Program-made: the position numbers and the translations under genes
NCBI GenBank assembly: GCA_937959275.1
Contig: CALGLU010000042.1
Coordinates: 19,869 to 83,868 of the forward strand
DNA: 64,000 bases
From: an uncultured Saprospiraceae bacterium
GTDB lineage: Bacteria; Bacteroidota; Bacteroidia; Chitinophagales; Saprospiraceae
Reading direction: 5' to 3'
Part shown: in pieces, positions 37,710 to 47,331 of the stretch
Position numbering within the stretch: the first letter of the stretch is position 1
Layout of the letters: the number at the start of each line of letters is the position of its first letter
Notes under the pieces: model-generated
Seen by the model: the letters and a program-made list of their open reading frames with translations, nothing else
Told to the model about the DNA's origin: nothing
Database searches by the model: none

Positions 37710-40700
37710 TTAAAAAATAAGATTAAGGTTAACACCAAGGCTTCTTGCTGAAGGAACTGTTGTGTAATACAAGGCTCCTTGCAAATTTCCACCATAAATA
37801 TTTAGCTCTGGATCAATCTGAGAATGGGTATTATACAACATGGCAACATTACGGCCCACAAAAGACAGTTTGGCTGAACTGATCAAAGGCACAGTTTCCA
37901 ACATTGACTTTGGCAACATATATGAAATACTGAACTCTCTTAATTTGATATAACTCGCTTCATAAATTGAACCTTCGTTTACCGATCGTACACTTAGCAT
38001 TCTGGTCACAGACTTCGTCGGTTGCACCACATCATTTGCAACATAAACAGGACTCTCGGCTGATCCAATGTTTTTAGCACCAACACCGATAACACCCTCT
38101 TCTCTACCTAATGCCGTGATTGGATAAATTCCAGTTTGCATTCCAGTAGAACTACTTTCATCAGCAATGTCACCACCCATCTTAAAATCAACGAGTCTAC
38201 TAATTGTAAATCCCTTGTATGTAATGGAATTTGAAATCCCACCAATCCAATCTGGTGTTACATTTCCGATGATCTGCAAAGCATCTTGCTTTTGAGGAAT
38301 ACCATCTTGATAAACAATTTGTCCAGCTAATTCGCCGTCGGGAACACGTTCATAAGCACTGCCATATAAAGTACCATATGGTTGTCCGACTCTCGCTTCT
38401 AAACTGAGTCCACGCCTAGCCGTCAAAACAATTGTTTCTAGTTCAGTCCCATTTTCATCAGTAAACAGTTCTTCTACCTTATTACTGTTTTTCGCATAGT
38501 TTAAAGTCACATTCCACTGAAGTGGATTTTGTTTAGGGAGCATGTCAACATATAACATTGCTTCCACACCTTTATTGACAATCTTTCCTGCATTGATCAC
38601 TTTGCTATCATAACCAGTTGCTTTTGATACTGAAATATTGATAATTTGATCAGTGGTTGTCTGATTATAATAAGACAAATCCAATCCAACTCTTCCATTT
38701 AAAAACCTTAGATCAACACCTGCTTCAGTTCCCGTAGTTATCTCTGGTCTAAGTCCGTTATTAGCAATGACTTGATTTTCTGAAAAGGTTGGGGTTGAGG
38801 GATTCCAAGGATCTTGCGGTACAAAAACCTGCGTTAATCTATATGGATCTGTGTCATTACCTACCTGTGCCCAACTCGCTCTTAGCTTAGCAAAGCTGAG
38901 TGCGGAATTATTCATATCTAGTAGTTCTGATAGAATAATACTCGTAGACACCGATGGATAAAAATAAGAATTACTTTCTGCTGGCAAGGTACTAGACCAA
39001 TCATTTCGGCCTGTCACGTCAACATATAAGAAATTTTTATAGCCAAAGCTTGCAGCAGCATAGAGGCTATTGACTTCTTTTTCTTCGATACGACTTCGAT
39101 TTGTATTTGTGGTTGCATTGTTAGCAACATTGTACAAGCCATTGATGGTGACATCATTCACACCAATATAGTTTCGCTTGAAATAATTCGTCCGATTTGT
39201 ACCCCCAGCTTGTATGTTTACTGAAAAGTCTTCAGTGAAATAATTATTGTAGGTTAGTAAGAAATCTGAATTCGTTTCTTGTCTTCTGAGCACGTCTTCA
39301 TAAAAAGATTGCGTTCGCTCATTAAAACTTTTGATGCGCTCATTTCTTGTAATTGCAATTCTGGTATCTGTCCATAAATCAGTACCCGTTCTAAGCATAA
39401 GACTTAATTGATCATTGATGCTATAAGTCAAAGAAACATTCCCTAATATTCTATCCTTATTATTCGAAGATGTCAAATTGGTTTGTTCGTAAAACCGATT
39501 GGATGCAAACGAATGTTGCCAGTTTGCATATGGGTAATCATCACCTTCTCTGGTAATGTGAACATCCATAAAATCTTGGTATTCTTTTAACAGTCCCCAA
39601 TCATCATGTCGGTGGTGCCACGTCTGCAATTCCCACAAGACAGGCTGCTGCCTATTGTTAGAACCTGACTTGATGTATTCTGAACTCACTTTTACTTTTA
39701 GTTTATCTGTTAAGTCATGATTGACATTCAGTCTAAAATTATCTTTGTAATAGTCATTATTATACATTAGACCCTCCTGGTTTGTCTTGCCAAAAGAGAA
39801 CCTAAAAAAGCCTTTGTCGTATCTACTGGACACTGCTATGTTGTGATTGATCGAAGAGCCAGACTGCCAGAAATTAGACCAACTGTCAGGAACAGGTACA
39901 AGAGGAGCCACTTCCTCTCCAGACCACCAGTGTCTAACGAGTCGTCCGTCCATAGTCGCGCCCCAACTTTCGTCTACTCCAGCTGTACCATTTAAGGCTG
40001 CGTCTGGGTAAGCCTCTCTAAATTGTTGTATGGCAAGATCATCTGTGACACCGCCATTTCTACCATCTGCATACCATGTCACACCGCCATTTCCACCTCC
40101 ATAAATATCTTGAAATTCAGGGGTTACAAATGGACTTTCAGTTGTCGCATTAATATTGTAATCAACAGTGAATCCGCCATCAGTGCCGCTACCATCTTTT
40201 GTTGTCACAAGGATAACACCATTGGCAGCTCTTGAGCCATAAAGTGCAGCAGCATTAGCCCCTTTCAAGACCGTCATACTAGCGATATTGTCAGGACTAA
40301 TTTCAGAGATACCACCTCCATATACATTGTTATCTGTCGCACCATCTATTGGGGAAGCAAAATCACCTTCCATAGGCACACCATCTATCACATAAAGTGG
40401 TTGGTTATTACTGAGTATCGAACTATTTCCACGAATGGTCACTTGTGAGCCACCACCTGGTGTACCAGCACTCGTCACTTGTATACCGGCTATTCTACCT
40501 GATAAACTATTGACAACATTAGATGATCGCGCTTCTTTTAATTGCTCTGAATCTACTTCTTGGACGGCATAGCCTAAGGCTTTCTTTTCTCTTTTGATGC
40601 CTAGTGATGTAACGACAACTTCATCTAATAAAAAATCACTTGTTGTCAGATTAATATCAATAATTGTCTGGTTGCCAATTTGGATTTCTCTGCTTGCATA

Positions 40701-40931
40701 TCCTGTGTAGGAAAAAACAAGTTCTTCAGCACCTTCAGGTACATCTAGACTAAATTTGCCATCTAAATCTGTGACTGTCCCAATGCTAGTACCTTTAACT
40801 AAAACGGATGCGCCGATCAAAGGATCTCCATCACCACTAATGACACCGGAAATCTGTGCAATGAGACTTGTGGATGGAAATATTCCAAGGATAAAGAATA
40901 TCAAGTAAAAATAGTAGTGTGTTTTCTTCAT
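37710..40931 (-). CDS. SusC/RagA-family TonB-dependent transporter (pair 2)
   Basis: This 1073-residue protein has a signal peptide, a carboxypeptidase-regulatory-like domain (ISGVISGDGDPLIGASVLVKG), the LLDEVVVTSLGIKRE signature, a plug domain (AAALYGSRAANGVILVTTK) and a 22-strand-type barrel ending in Phe. It is the first gene of a four-gene operon: SusC, SusD, small lipoprotein, Tat-exported aminotransferase. No glycan-degrading enzyme is nearby, so the imported compound is probably not a typical polysaccharide (inference). Confidence 0.95.
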   Translation of the reverse strand: MKKTHYYFYLIFFILGIFPSTSLIAQISGVISGDGDPLIGASVLVKGTSIGTVTDLDGKFSLDVPEGAEELVFSYTGYASREIQIGNQTIIDINLTTSDFLLDEVVVTSLGIKREKKALGYAVQEVDSEQLKEARSSNVVNSLSGRIAGIQVTSAGTPGGGSQVTIRGNSSILSNNQPLYVIDGVPMEGDFASPIDGATDNNVYGGGISEISPDNIASMTVLKGANAAALYGSRAANGVILVTTKDGSGTDGGFTVDYNINATTESPFVTPEFQDIYGGGNGGVTWYADGRNGGVTDDLAIQQFREAYPDAALNGTAGVDESWGATMDGRLVRHWWSGEEVAPLVPVPDSWSNFWQSGSSINHNIAVSSRYDKGFFRFSFGKTNQEGLMYNNDYYKDNFRLNVNHDLTDKLKVKVSSEYIKSGSNNRQQPVLWELQTWHHRHDDWGLLKEYQDFMDVHITREGDDYPYANWQHSFASNRFYEQTNLTSSNNKDRILGNVSLTYSINDQLSLMLRTGTDLWTDTRIAITRNERIKSFNERTQSFYEDVLRRQETNSDFLLTYNNYFTEDFSVNIQAGGTNRTNYFKRNYIGVNDVTINGLYNVANNATTNTNRSRIEEKEVNSLYAAASFGYKNFLYVDVTGRNDWSSTLPAESNSYFYPSVSTSIILSELLDMNNSALSFAKLRASWAQVGNDTDPYRLTQVFVPQDPWNPSTPTFSENQVIANNGLRPEITTGTEAGVDLRFLNGRVGLDLSYYNQTTTDQIINISVSKATGYDSKVINAGKIVNKGVEAMLYVDMLPKQNPLQWNVTLNYAKNSNKVEELFTDENGTELETIVLTARRGLSLEARVGQPYGTLYGSAYERVPDGELAGQIVYQDGIPQKQDALQIIGNVTPDWIGGISNSITYKGFTISRLVDFKMGGDIADESSSTGMQTGIYPITALGREEGVIGVGAKNIGSAESPVYVANDVVQPTKSVTRMLSVRSVNEGSIYEASYIKLREFSISYMLPKSMLETVPLISSAKLSFVGRNVAMLYNTHSQIDPELNIYGGNLQGALYYTTVPSARSLGVNLNLIF

Positions 40932-41317
40932 TGCAAATAGTATTAATTAATGAATAATCATATAAGCTTAGGCAAAGCAATGCTAGGTCATACGGATGTA
41001 TGAAGCATAATTAATTTATACAGTGCTAGAACACCGTCTTTTTAAAATACTTAGCTTATATTTAAGTAGTGTAGATATCTACTGCGACACAACAACTTCT
41101 TCAATTCGATTTCGTAAACATGAAACAATGTAGCACTGAATGCTACGTCAACCAAGTAAAGATTTTCATTTTTTGTATTCGCCAATATACTTGAAGGCTT
41201 TTCAGAAAAACGGCGTATTTAAAATAATAAATTCCATTGCTTGATTATTATAAAATATAATATTGCATATGACTACAAATTCAACATTACTACTTATAAC
41301 TCTTAAAATAATTTGTA
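40932..41317. other. AT-rich intergenic region between divergent genes
   Basis: This is the shared upstream region of the SusC gene (minus) and the next helical protein (plus). No gene is seen. A CTATTTG at the end of the SusC leader resembles a -7 element but has a three-base rather than two-base spacer. Confidence 0.4.
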
Positions 41318-42820
41318 GTGTCAAGTAACCGAAGAGACATGCTTTTTGATCTAGTTAAATCCTTAAGTAAAGCCGAAAAGCGACACTTTAAGATCTATGC
41401 AAAGAGCATCAACCAAGATGGCATCGTCTTATTTTTAGATCTATTCAATTACATGGATAAGCAAGATCATTTTGATACACTATTAATCTTAAGAGATCTA
41501 CCAACGATTAATGAAAGTCAATTATCCAACGTTAAAAGATCCTTGTATAACCACATTTTATCAAGCCTCTCTCTTCTCTATGATTTAAAAAAACCCTCTT
41601 TAAAAATCAGGTCATTTATGAATTACACAGAGCTCCTCTATGCTAGAGGACTATATCTGCAATCGCTAAAAATATTATTGCGCGCAAAAAAGATAGCGCT
41701 AAAAAGCCATGAAGATGAATTACATCTTGACATCATCAATCAAGAACAAAAAATACAATCAAGACATATCACTAGAAGTACAACAACAAAAATGGAAGAA
41801 CTCATCCATGCCGCTAATGATAAATTAAATATTAAGGTAAATATCTCTGCCTTATCAAACTTAAAACTTTATTTACAACGACAGTTCATTAACCATGGAC
41901 CAGAACTATCCTGTACACTCATAGCGAATATTGAATCAGACTTTGAATCAAAAATGCTTGGATTTGAAGTGCAAACATTAAGCTTATTTGAGCAGATTTA
42001 TTATTACCAATGTTACTATTGGATGTTTTATTTAAAACAGGATTTTGAACAATGTTATCATTTTGCACAAAAATGTGACTCTCTCTTTAATCAACATCCA
42101 TCCATGATGGAAAAAGACTTTGATCTGTTTTTAATCTGTAGACATCATCTCTTAAATATGTTGTTCTTCACAAAGCGAGTTGATAGTCTAAACAAATACT
42201 GCAATTCATTTAAGCCTTACGCAGAGGACAAATCATTAAACCTAAACTCATTTTTACTCGCCAATTTATTTCATTTATTAGTCAATTGTGACAACCAATT
42301 ATCAAAACAGAATAGTCATAAAACGAATAAGCTAATAAAAGCAATCAAAGATTTTCTAGATCAGTATAGCAATCATTTTGATTCGTATAAAATTAAAATT
42401 CTACACTATAAAGCAGCATGTCTATACATCATCAACAACCATTATAATCCTGCAATAGATCATTTAAATGAAATCATTAATTCAAAGAATCCATTACGAC
42501 AGGAAATTGTGAGCTATACAAGAATATTATTGATAATCTGTTACATAGAGATACAAAATGATGAGCTGGCAATGCATTTCACAACTCAGACTAAACGATA
42601 CATTAAGCTATCAAATCAATCCAATGAGCAAATGAGAACCGCAATTAACTTCTTTCTCAAGCTTTTGCGCTCCAACCTATTGGACCGGCCAATGCTCTAT
42701 AAAGACTTCCTAAATGATCTCGAAAAAAATCACGCTTGTGGCACACAAAAGCGAGCTATTATTTTTATCGATTTCAAAAGATGGGTGAATTCAAAAGTAA
42801 AAAGTCAAGCGTTGTCATGA
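41318..42820 (+). CDS. Large helical protein of unknown function
   Basis: This 500-residue cytosolic protein starts at GTG and begins MSSNRRDMLFDLVKSLSKAEKRHFK, a start seen in a Bacteroidota-specific family of helical, TPR-like proteins. It is Lys-, Asn- and Leu-rich with low sequence complexity and no catalytic motif. The repeating helix pairs suggest a scaffold. Function is unknown. Confidence 0.72.
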   Translation: MSSNRRDMLFDLVKSLSKAEKRHFKIYAKSINQDGIVLFLDLFNYMDKQDHFDTLLILRDLPTINESQLSNVKRSLYNHILSSLSLLYDLKKPSLKIRSFMNYTELLYARGLYLQSLKILLRAKKIALKSHEDELHLDIINQEQKIQSRHITRSTTTKMEELIHAANDKLNIKVNISALSNLKLYLQRQFINHGPELSCTLIANIESDFESKMLGFEVQTLSLFEQIYYYQCYYWMFYLKQDFEQCYHFAQKCDSLFNQHPSMMEKDFDLFLICRHHLLNMLFFTKRVDSLNKYCNSFKPYAEDKSLNLNSFLLANLFHLLVNCDNQLSKQNSHKTNKLIKAIKDFLDQYSNHFDSYKIKILHYKAACLYIINNHYNPAIDHLNEIINSKNPLRQEIVSYTRILLIICYIEIQNDELAMHFTTQTKRYIKLSNQSNEQMRTAINFFLKLLRSNLLDRPMLYKDFLNDLEKNHACGTQKRAIIFIDFKRWVNSKVKSQALS

Positions 42821-42932
42821 ATCAAGTAAGCAACAATTGTACACTCACATTGTGATTTAATGGATCTCATAATCAATTAGAATAATAGTATCTTAACTGT
42901 TCAGTCATTTTACGTTATATAATATTCAACAC

Positions 42933-43718
42933 ATGGATCTACAATCACTACCCGGCCTGCAACAATTCAATTTAACTGGAAAAGTGGCCATCATCACTGG
43001 CGGATCAAAAGGCTTAGGCTTAGCAATGGCTGCGGGGTTAGCGTCTTCTGGAGCAAACATTGTAATCGTAAATCGAAACGCAGCTGCAGGAATAGCAGCA
43101 GTCAAATTAATAGCTAATGAATACCCTGTAAACGCTCTAGCTATTAATGCCGATGTCACAAGTCAAAAGCAAATGGAAAAAATGGCAGCTACTGCGATTA
43201 AAAGAATGGGGCGTATTGACATCTTAATCAACAATGCAGGCATCAATATCCGCGGAGGTATCGAAGAATTAAGTTACACAGATTTTCAAAAAGTCATGAA
43301 AGTAAATGTTGATGGCATGTGGCTAGCATCGCGGGCAGTTGTGCCATTCATGAAAGAACAAAAATGGGGTCGCATTATAAATTTGGCAAGCACACTTGGA
43401 CTCGTTGGTTTAGCAAATCGTACTCCATACACGAGCAGTAAGGGTGCCGTTGTGCAGATGACACGCGCATTAGGCATTGAATTAGCTCCCTTTCAGATTA
43501 GTGTCAACGCAATTTGTCCAGGACCATTTTTAACAGAAATGAATATTCCAATCGCCAATACAAAAGAAGCAAAACAATTTATTGTAGGAGCAACTGCATT
43601 AAAGCGCTGGGGCGAATTAAAAGAAATTCAAGGTGCTGCTATTTTTTTAGCAAGTGATGCCGCCAGTTACATGGTTGGATCAACAGTGACCGTAGATGGC
43701 GGTTGGACTGCCCAATAG
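42933..43718 (+). CDS. Short-chain dehydrogenase/reductase
   Basis: This 261-residue NAD(P)-dependent oxidoreductase of the classical SDR type has TGGSKGLG (cofactor binding), NNAG, an active Ser in NLASTLG, and YTSSKGA (catalytic Tyr-Lys). The C-terminus has MVGSTVTVDGGW. The domain arrangement resembles gluconate 5-dehydrogenase or glucose 1-dehydrogenase. The specific substrate is not known. It is followed by a terminator. Confidence 0.9.
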   Translation: MDLQSLPGLQQFNLTGKVAIITGGSKGLGLAMAAGLASSGANIVIVNRNAAAGIAAVKLIANEYPVNALAINADVTSQKQMEKMAATAIKRMGRIDILINNAGINIRGGIEELSYTDFQKVMKVNVDGMWLASRAVVPFMKEQKWGRIINLASTLGLVGLANRTPYTSSKGAVVQMTRALGIELAPFQISVNAICPGPFLTEMNIPIANTKEAKQFIVGATALKRWGELKEIQGAAIFLASDAASYMVGSTVTVDGGWTAQ

Positions 43719-43796
43719 ATCACTTTACTAATCTGGAATTGACATTGACATTCAAATTGACATTGATATTGCTACAAATCTATACTCTACCAATAC

Positions 43797-43827
43797 AAAA
43801 GCCAGTATCAAGTGACACTGGCTTTTT
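43797..43827. terminator. Bidirectional terminator between convergent genes
   Basis: AAAAGCCAGT and ACTGGCTTTT form a stem around the loop ATCAAGTGAC, flanked by A and T runs. It can serve the SDR gene (plus) and the CDGSH gene (minus). The preceding 43737-43770 is a short ATTGACATTGACATT-type microrepeat. Confidence 0.8.
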
Positions 43828-43844
43828 ATTTTATTAAGCAAAGA

Positions 43845-44093
43845 TTATCCTTGCAAGGCCTTATGTGAACCATCACAGTAAGGAGGATTCTTTGTTTGCT
43901 TGCATGTACATAAAAACACAGCCTTAGTCTCAGTTTCAGTGACTTTCAAATTCGTCATTCCTGAATCTCTATGTGCTCCATTGCAGAATGGTTGCTTATC
44001 TGATAATCCACAAGTACACCAGGCATATGTTTTTCCTGCTTCTGCTTCATATTTGATTGGAGCTGTTCCTGCTATTTTAGGTAAATCTGACAT
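43845..44093 (-). CDS. Double CDGSH iron-sulfur protein
   Basis: This 82-residue cytosolic protein has two CDGSH zinc-finger-like iron-sulfur sites, CTCGLSDKQPFCNGAH (26-41) and CTCKQTKNPPYCDGSH (about 62-77). It corresponds to the bacterial type with two 2Fe-2S clusters in one chain. It is likely involved in redox sensing or cluster transfer. The gene stands alone between menA and the SDR terminator. Confidence 0.9.
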   Translation of the reverse strand: MSDLPKIAGTAPIKYEAEAGKTYAWCTCGLSDKQPFCNGAHRDSGMTNLKVTETETKAVFLCTCKQTKNPPYCDGSHKALQG

Positions 44094-44215
44094 CGGTTAT
44101 AGTTTAGTGGATGTAAAAAATAATTAACGAGAATAAAGCTTACAAAGTTCGTAGAATCATTCTAAATACAATTCAGGAGGCTGCCTTGGAATTATTGTAA
44201 GAGATACAATATAAG

Positions 44216-45109
44216 CTACATCGACATCAAATGCCCTGCGCTAAAACTAATAACAAACACGATAGTCGTTAACACCATCTGTTTCAGATAGGGATCGAGT
44301 TGCATTGCCTCTTTTTTTTCAGCAACTGACTTTGCATTCAATAATAAAAGGGGCACAGTGATTAAGAATAAGAATTGAATCGCTCCCTTGTAATTCATAA
44401 GAACGAATACGATCGTCAATAAGAGCCCTATAACTAGCAAACTCCAATGATATAACACCGCCTTCTCCCGACCCAACCGCACAGGAATCGAAAACTTGCC
44501 TGCTTTTTGATCTGAATAGATGTCTCTGATATTATTAATATTGAGTACACCAACCATAAACAAGCCACAAGTCGTCGCCGGCAATAGATACTGCCAATTA
44601 AAACTTTGGACCTGTAAATAATAACTACCCAATATACCTACCCAACCAAAAAACACCAGCACTGATAAATCACCCAAACCTGCATATCCATAAGGATTAT
44701 CACCGGCTGTATATCGAATAGCTGCTGCTACACAAAGCAAGCCCAGGACTAAAAACATCAATAACATCTTCAACGAAATGGAAGCAACAAACAAAAGACA
44801 CACCCCAAACACAACCGCTAACACCGCAAGCACGACCATCGCTCGTTTCATCGCCATTGGCGAAATAGCCGCTATTTGCATTTGCCGCTCCGGCCCTTCC
44901 CTAAACTCATTATCAGCCCCATTAACAGAATCACCGTAGTCATTAGCCACATTCGATAAAATTTGTAAGGTAATCGTGGTGAGTAAGGTGAGTATACAAA
45001 TCAACCAACTAAAGCGCCCATCTGCATACGCAAACACCGATCCCATCCCAATAGATAAGATACCTAAGGGTAATGTACGAAGTCGAAAAGCCTTGATCCA
45101 GTGTTTCAT
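44216..45109 (-). CDS. menA: 1,4-dihydroxy-2-naphthoate polyprenyltransferase (MenA)
   Basis: This protein of about 297 residues has eight to nine membrane helices. It attaches the polyprenyl chain to 1,4-dihydroxy-2-naphthoate during menaquinone synthesis. The prenyl-diphosphate motif NDYGDSVNGADN is intact. I chose ATG at 45109 over TTG at 45130 because the protein then begins MKHWIKAFRLRTLPLG, the usual start of MenA. It is divergent from menC. Confidence 0.9.
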   Translation of the reverse strand: MKHWIKAFRLRTLPLGILSIGMGSVFAYADGRFSWLICILTLLTTITLQILSNVANDYGDSVNGADNEFREGPERQMQIAAISPMAMKRAMVVLAVLAVVFGVCLLFVASISLKMLLMFLVLGLLCVAAAIRYTAGDNPYGYAGLGDLSVLVFFGWVGILGSYYLQVQSFNWQYLLPATTCGLFMVGVLNINNIRDIYSDQKAGKFSIPVRLGREKAVLYHWSLLVIGLLLTIVFVLMNYKGAIQFLFLITVPLLLLNAKSVAEKKEAMQLDPYLKQMVLTTIVFVISFSAGHLMSM

Positions 45110-45191
45110 CCAATTCACTAACAATTCCAAATGTAGGATGTTTCTTTTAAAAGCCTTTTCTTTGCTCTACGAATTTTAAAACACAAGCATC

Positions 45192-46229
45192 ATTAAAGCT
45201 CAATACAAAAAACACACATTACAGTTTAAGCAAGCCGCTGGCACTTCGAGAGGCATACTCAAAACCAAAGACAGCTGGTTTATCACAATAACTGACAATA
45301 CAGGTAAAACTGGATGTGGCGAAGTCTCTCTGATTCCAAACCTAAGTCTTGATAAACCATCTAGAATTGATGATTATCTAAATTATTTATGTTCATCAAC
45401 TTTTGCGGAAGCGGATATTCCACAAATTCCTGATGATCTGCCAGCATTGAATTTTGGCATGGAGACTGCCCTTATAGACCTTAAGAATCAGGAGCAACAA
45501 GGCATTTTATTTCCCTCTAATTTTACGAGTGGGACAAAAGGCATCACCATCAACGGCCTCATCTGGATGGGAGAAAAACAATTCATGTTTGATCAAATCA
45601 AATCAAAAATTGAGTCTGGCTATCGCTGCATCAAACTAAAAATCGGCGCCATCTCATTTGCAGAAGAAATAGCCCTTCTCGACTATATCAGATCTCAATT
45701 TAGTGCCTCAGATATTGAGATCCGAGTCGATGCCAACGGAGCCTTTATGCCAAAAACAGCTCTAGAAAAATTAAACAAATTGGCCACATTTGATCTTCAC
45801 TCGATTGAGCAACCCATCAAACAGGGACAGGAAGACGAGATGGCCAAATTATGCGAACTGACTCCACTACCCATTGCGTTGGATGAAGAATTAATTGGCA
45901 TTCATACCATAGACGAAAAATCTAAATTACTCAGCACCATCCAACCTCAATATATCATTCTAAAACCGAGTTTAGTCGGCGGACTAGCCGCATCAGAAGA
46001 GTGGATTACGATTGCTGAAAATCAAAACATCGACTGGTGGGCAACTTCGGCACTTGAGTCCAATATTGGCCTTAATGCTATTAGTCAATGGGTCTTTACA
46101 AAATCAAACCCCATGCCCCAAGGCCTTGGCACTGGTCAACTCTTTATAAACAATATCGACAGCCCATTGTATCTTAAGGCAGATGAATTGTATTACAATC
46201 CTATTACGCAGTGGCAAATCATTGCTTAG
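45192..46229 (+). CDS. menC: o-succinylbenzoate synthase (MenC), non-canonical start
   Basis: MenC dehydrates SHCHC to o-succinylbenzoate in menaquinone synthesis. The complete enolase-superfamily protein is encoded: N-terminal domain with YKKHTLQFKQAAGTSRG, then KLKIG (acid/base Lys), VDANGAF, SIEQPI, ALDEELI and ILKPSLVGG (metal ligands and second Lys). The frame opens after TAA at 45177-45179 and has no ATG or GTG before 45447 (TTG), which would lose about 85 residues of the domain. The chain probably begins at ATC/ATT at 45189-45194, where homologues start. It runs into menE, 27 bases on. Confidence 0.82.
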   Translation: MKAQYKKHTLQFKQAAGTSRGILKTKDSWFITITDNTGKTGCGEVSLIPNLSLDKPSRIDDYLNYLCSSTFAEADIPQIPDDLPALNFGMETALIDLKNQEQQGILFPSNFTSGTKGITINGLIWMGEKQFMFDQIKSKIESGYRCIKLKIGAISFAEEIALLDYIRSQFSASDIEIRVDANGAFMPKTALEKLNKLATFDLHSIEQPIKQGQEDEMAKLCELTPLPIALDEELIGIHTIDEKSKLLSTIQPQYIILKPSLVGGLAASEEWITIAENQNIDWWATSALESNIGLNAISQWVFTKSNPMPQGLGTGQLFINNIDSPLYLKADELYYNPITQWQIIA

Positions 46230-46256
46230 TTTCTCCTAACTCATTAATCACTCTCC

Positions 46257-47312
46257 TTGAACCTCATTTTCCCCAATAGAATTTACCATCAAAAAGAACT
46301 CATCCAGATTGCCGAATCCTTAGCTGACCACCCTCAAGATTGGTTGCGAGATTTTTCAAAAGCCGTCCTCTCATGGCACGACGACAAATCCTACATCGAA
46401 GTCAATACATCTGGCTCAACAGGCACACCCAAAACAATCCGATTATCAAAAGCTGCTATGCAAGCCAGCGCTCAGAAAACCGGCAAGCACTTCAATCTAC
46501 CAGCCAAAACCGAAGCCCTCGCCGCGCTACCTTACTCTTTCATCGCAGGCAAAATGATGCTCATCAGAGCCATCGTCCTCAATTGGAATCTCCATATCGT
46601 CCCACCCTCAGCCAACCCTCTGCTACACCTAGAAGACGAGATCGATTTTGTAGCCATGACACCTCACCAACTCTCCACTGTCCTCACCCAAACACCTAGC
46701 CAACTCCAATACATCAAAAAAATCCTACTCGGCGGCGCACCAGTAAGCCCCACCCTCCACAAGCAAATACAACACATCAAGGCAGAAGTTTACATCGGCT
46801 ATGGCATGACCGAAACCATCACACACATCGCAGCCAAGCGACTCAACGGACCCAATCCAGATTCATCATTTCACGCTCTGCCAGGAGTCAAGTTTTCCAA
46901 GACAAACGATGAGTGCCTTAACATCACAGCAGACCATCTAGAGGAGACCATCTCTACAACTGATGTCGTCTCACTGATCGATGAAACAACGTTTGACTGG
47001 TTAGGAAGAAAAGACAATGTCATTAATTCTGGAGGCGTAAAAATTCATCCAGAACGAGTAGAATCAAAACTCCAATCTAAGATCGATATGCCATTTTTCA
47101 TTTACAGCGCCCCTGATGAGCTGCTTGGAGAGCGAGTCATCATCTGCTTAGAAACTGACATAATTGCCGACAATCTCAGTATCCAAGAGGCTATTGGAGA
47201 GCTAGACAGATACGAACGACCAAAAGAGATCTTGACCACAGCTCAATTCGTCTATACCCCAACTGGAAAAATCAATCGAAAAGAGAGCTTTAAAAAAACT
47301 TTGATCTCATAA
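46257..47312 (+). CDS. menE: o-succinylbenzoate-CoA ligase (MenE)
   Basis: This protein of about 351 residues is an adenylate-forming ligase that couples o-succinylbenzoate to CoA. The P-loop NTSGSTGTPKTIRLSK, the YGMTETI motif and the D-containing hinge (WLGRKDNVINSGGVKI) are present. The TTG start gives a chain of the usual short Bacteroidota MenE length. It sits between menC and menF in one operon. Confidence 0.88.
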   Translation: MNLIFPNRIYHQKELIQIAESLADHPQDWLRDFSKAVLSWHDDKSYIEVNTSGSTGTPKTIRLSKAAMQASAQKTGKHFNLPAKTEALAALPYSFIAGKMMLIRAIVLNWNLHIVPPSANPLLHLEDEIDFVAMTPHQLSTVLTQTPSQLQYIKKILLGGAPVSPTLHKQIQHIKAEVYIGYGMTETITHIAAKRLNGPNPDSSFHALPGVKFSKTNDECLNITADHLEETISTTDVVSLIDETTFDWLGRKDNVINSGGVKIHPERVESKLQSKIDMPFFIYSAPDELLGERVIICLETDIIADNLSIQEAIGELDRYERPKEILTTAQFVYTPTGKINRKESFKKTLIS

Positions 47313-47331
47313 AAACGTTGATATTTGCAAA

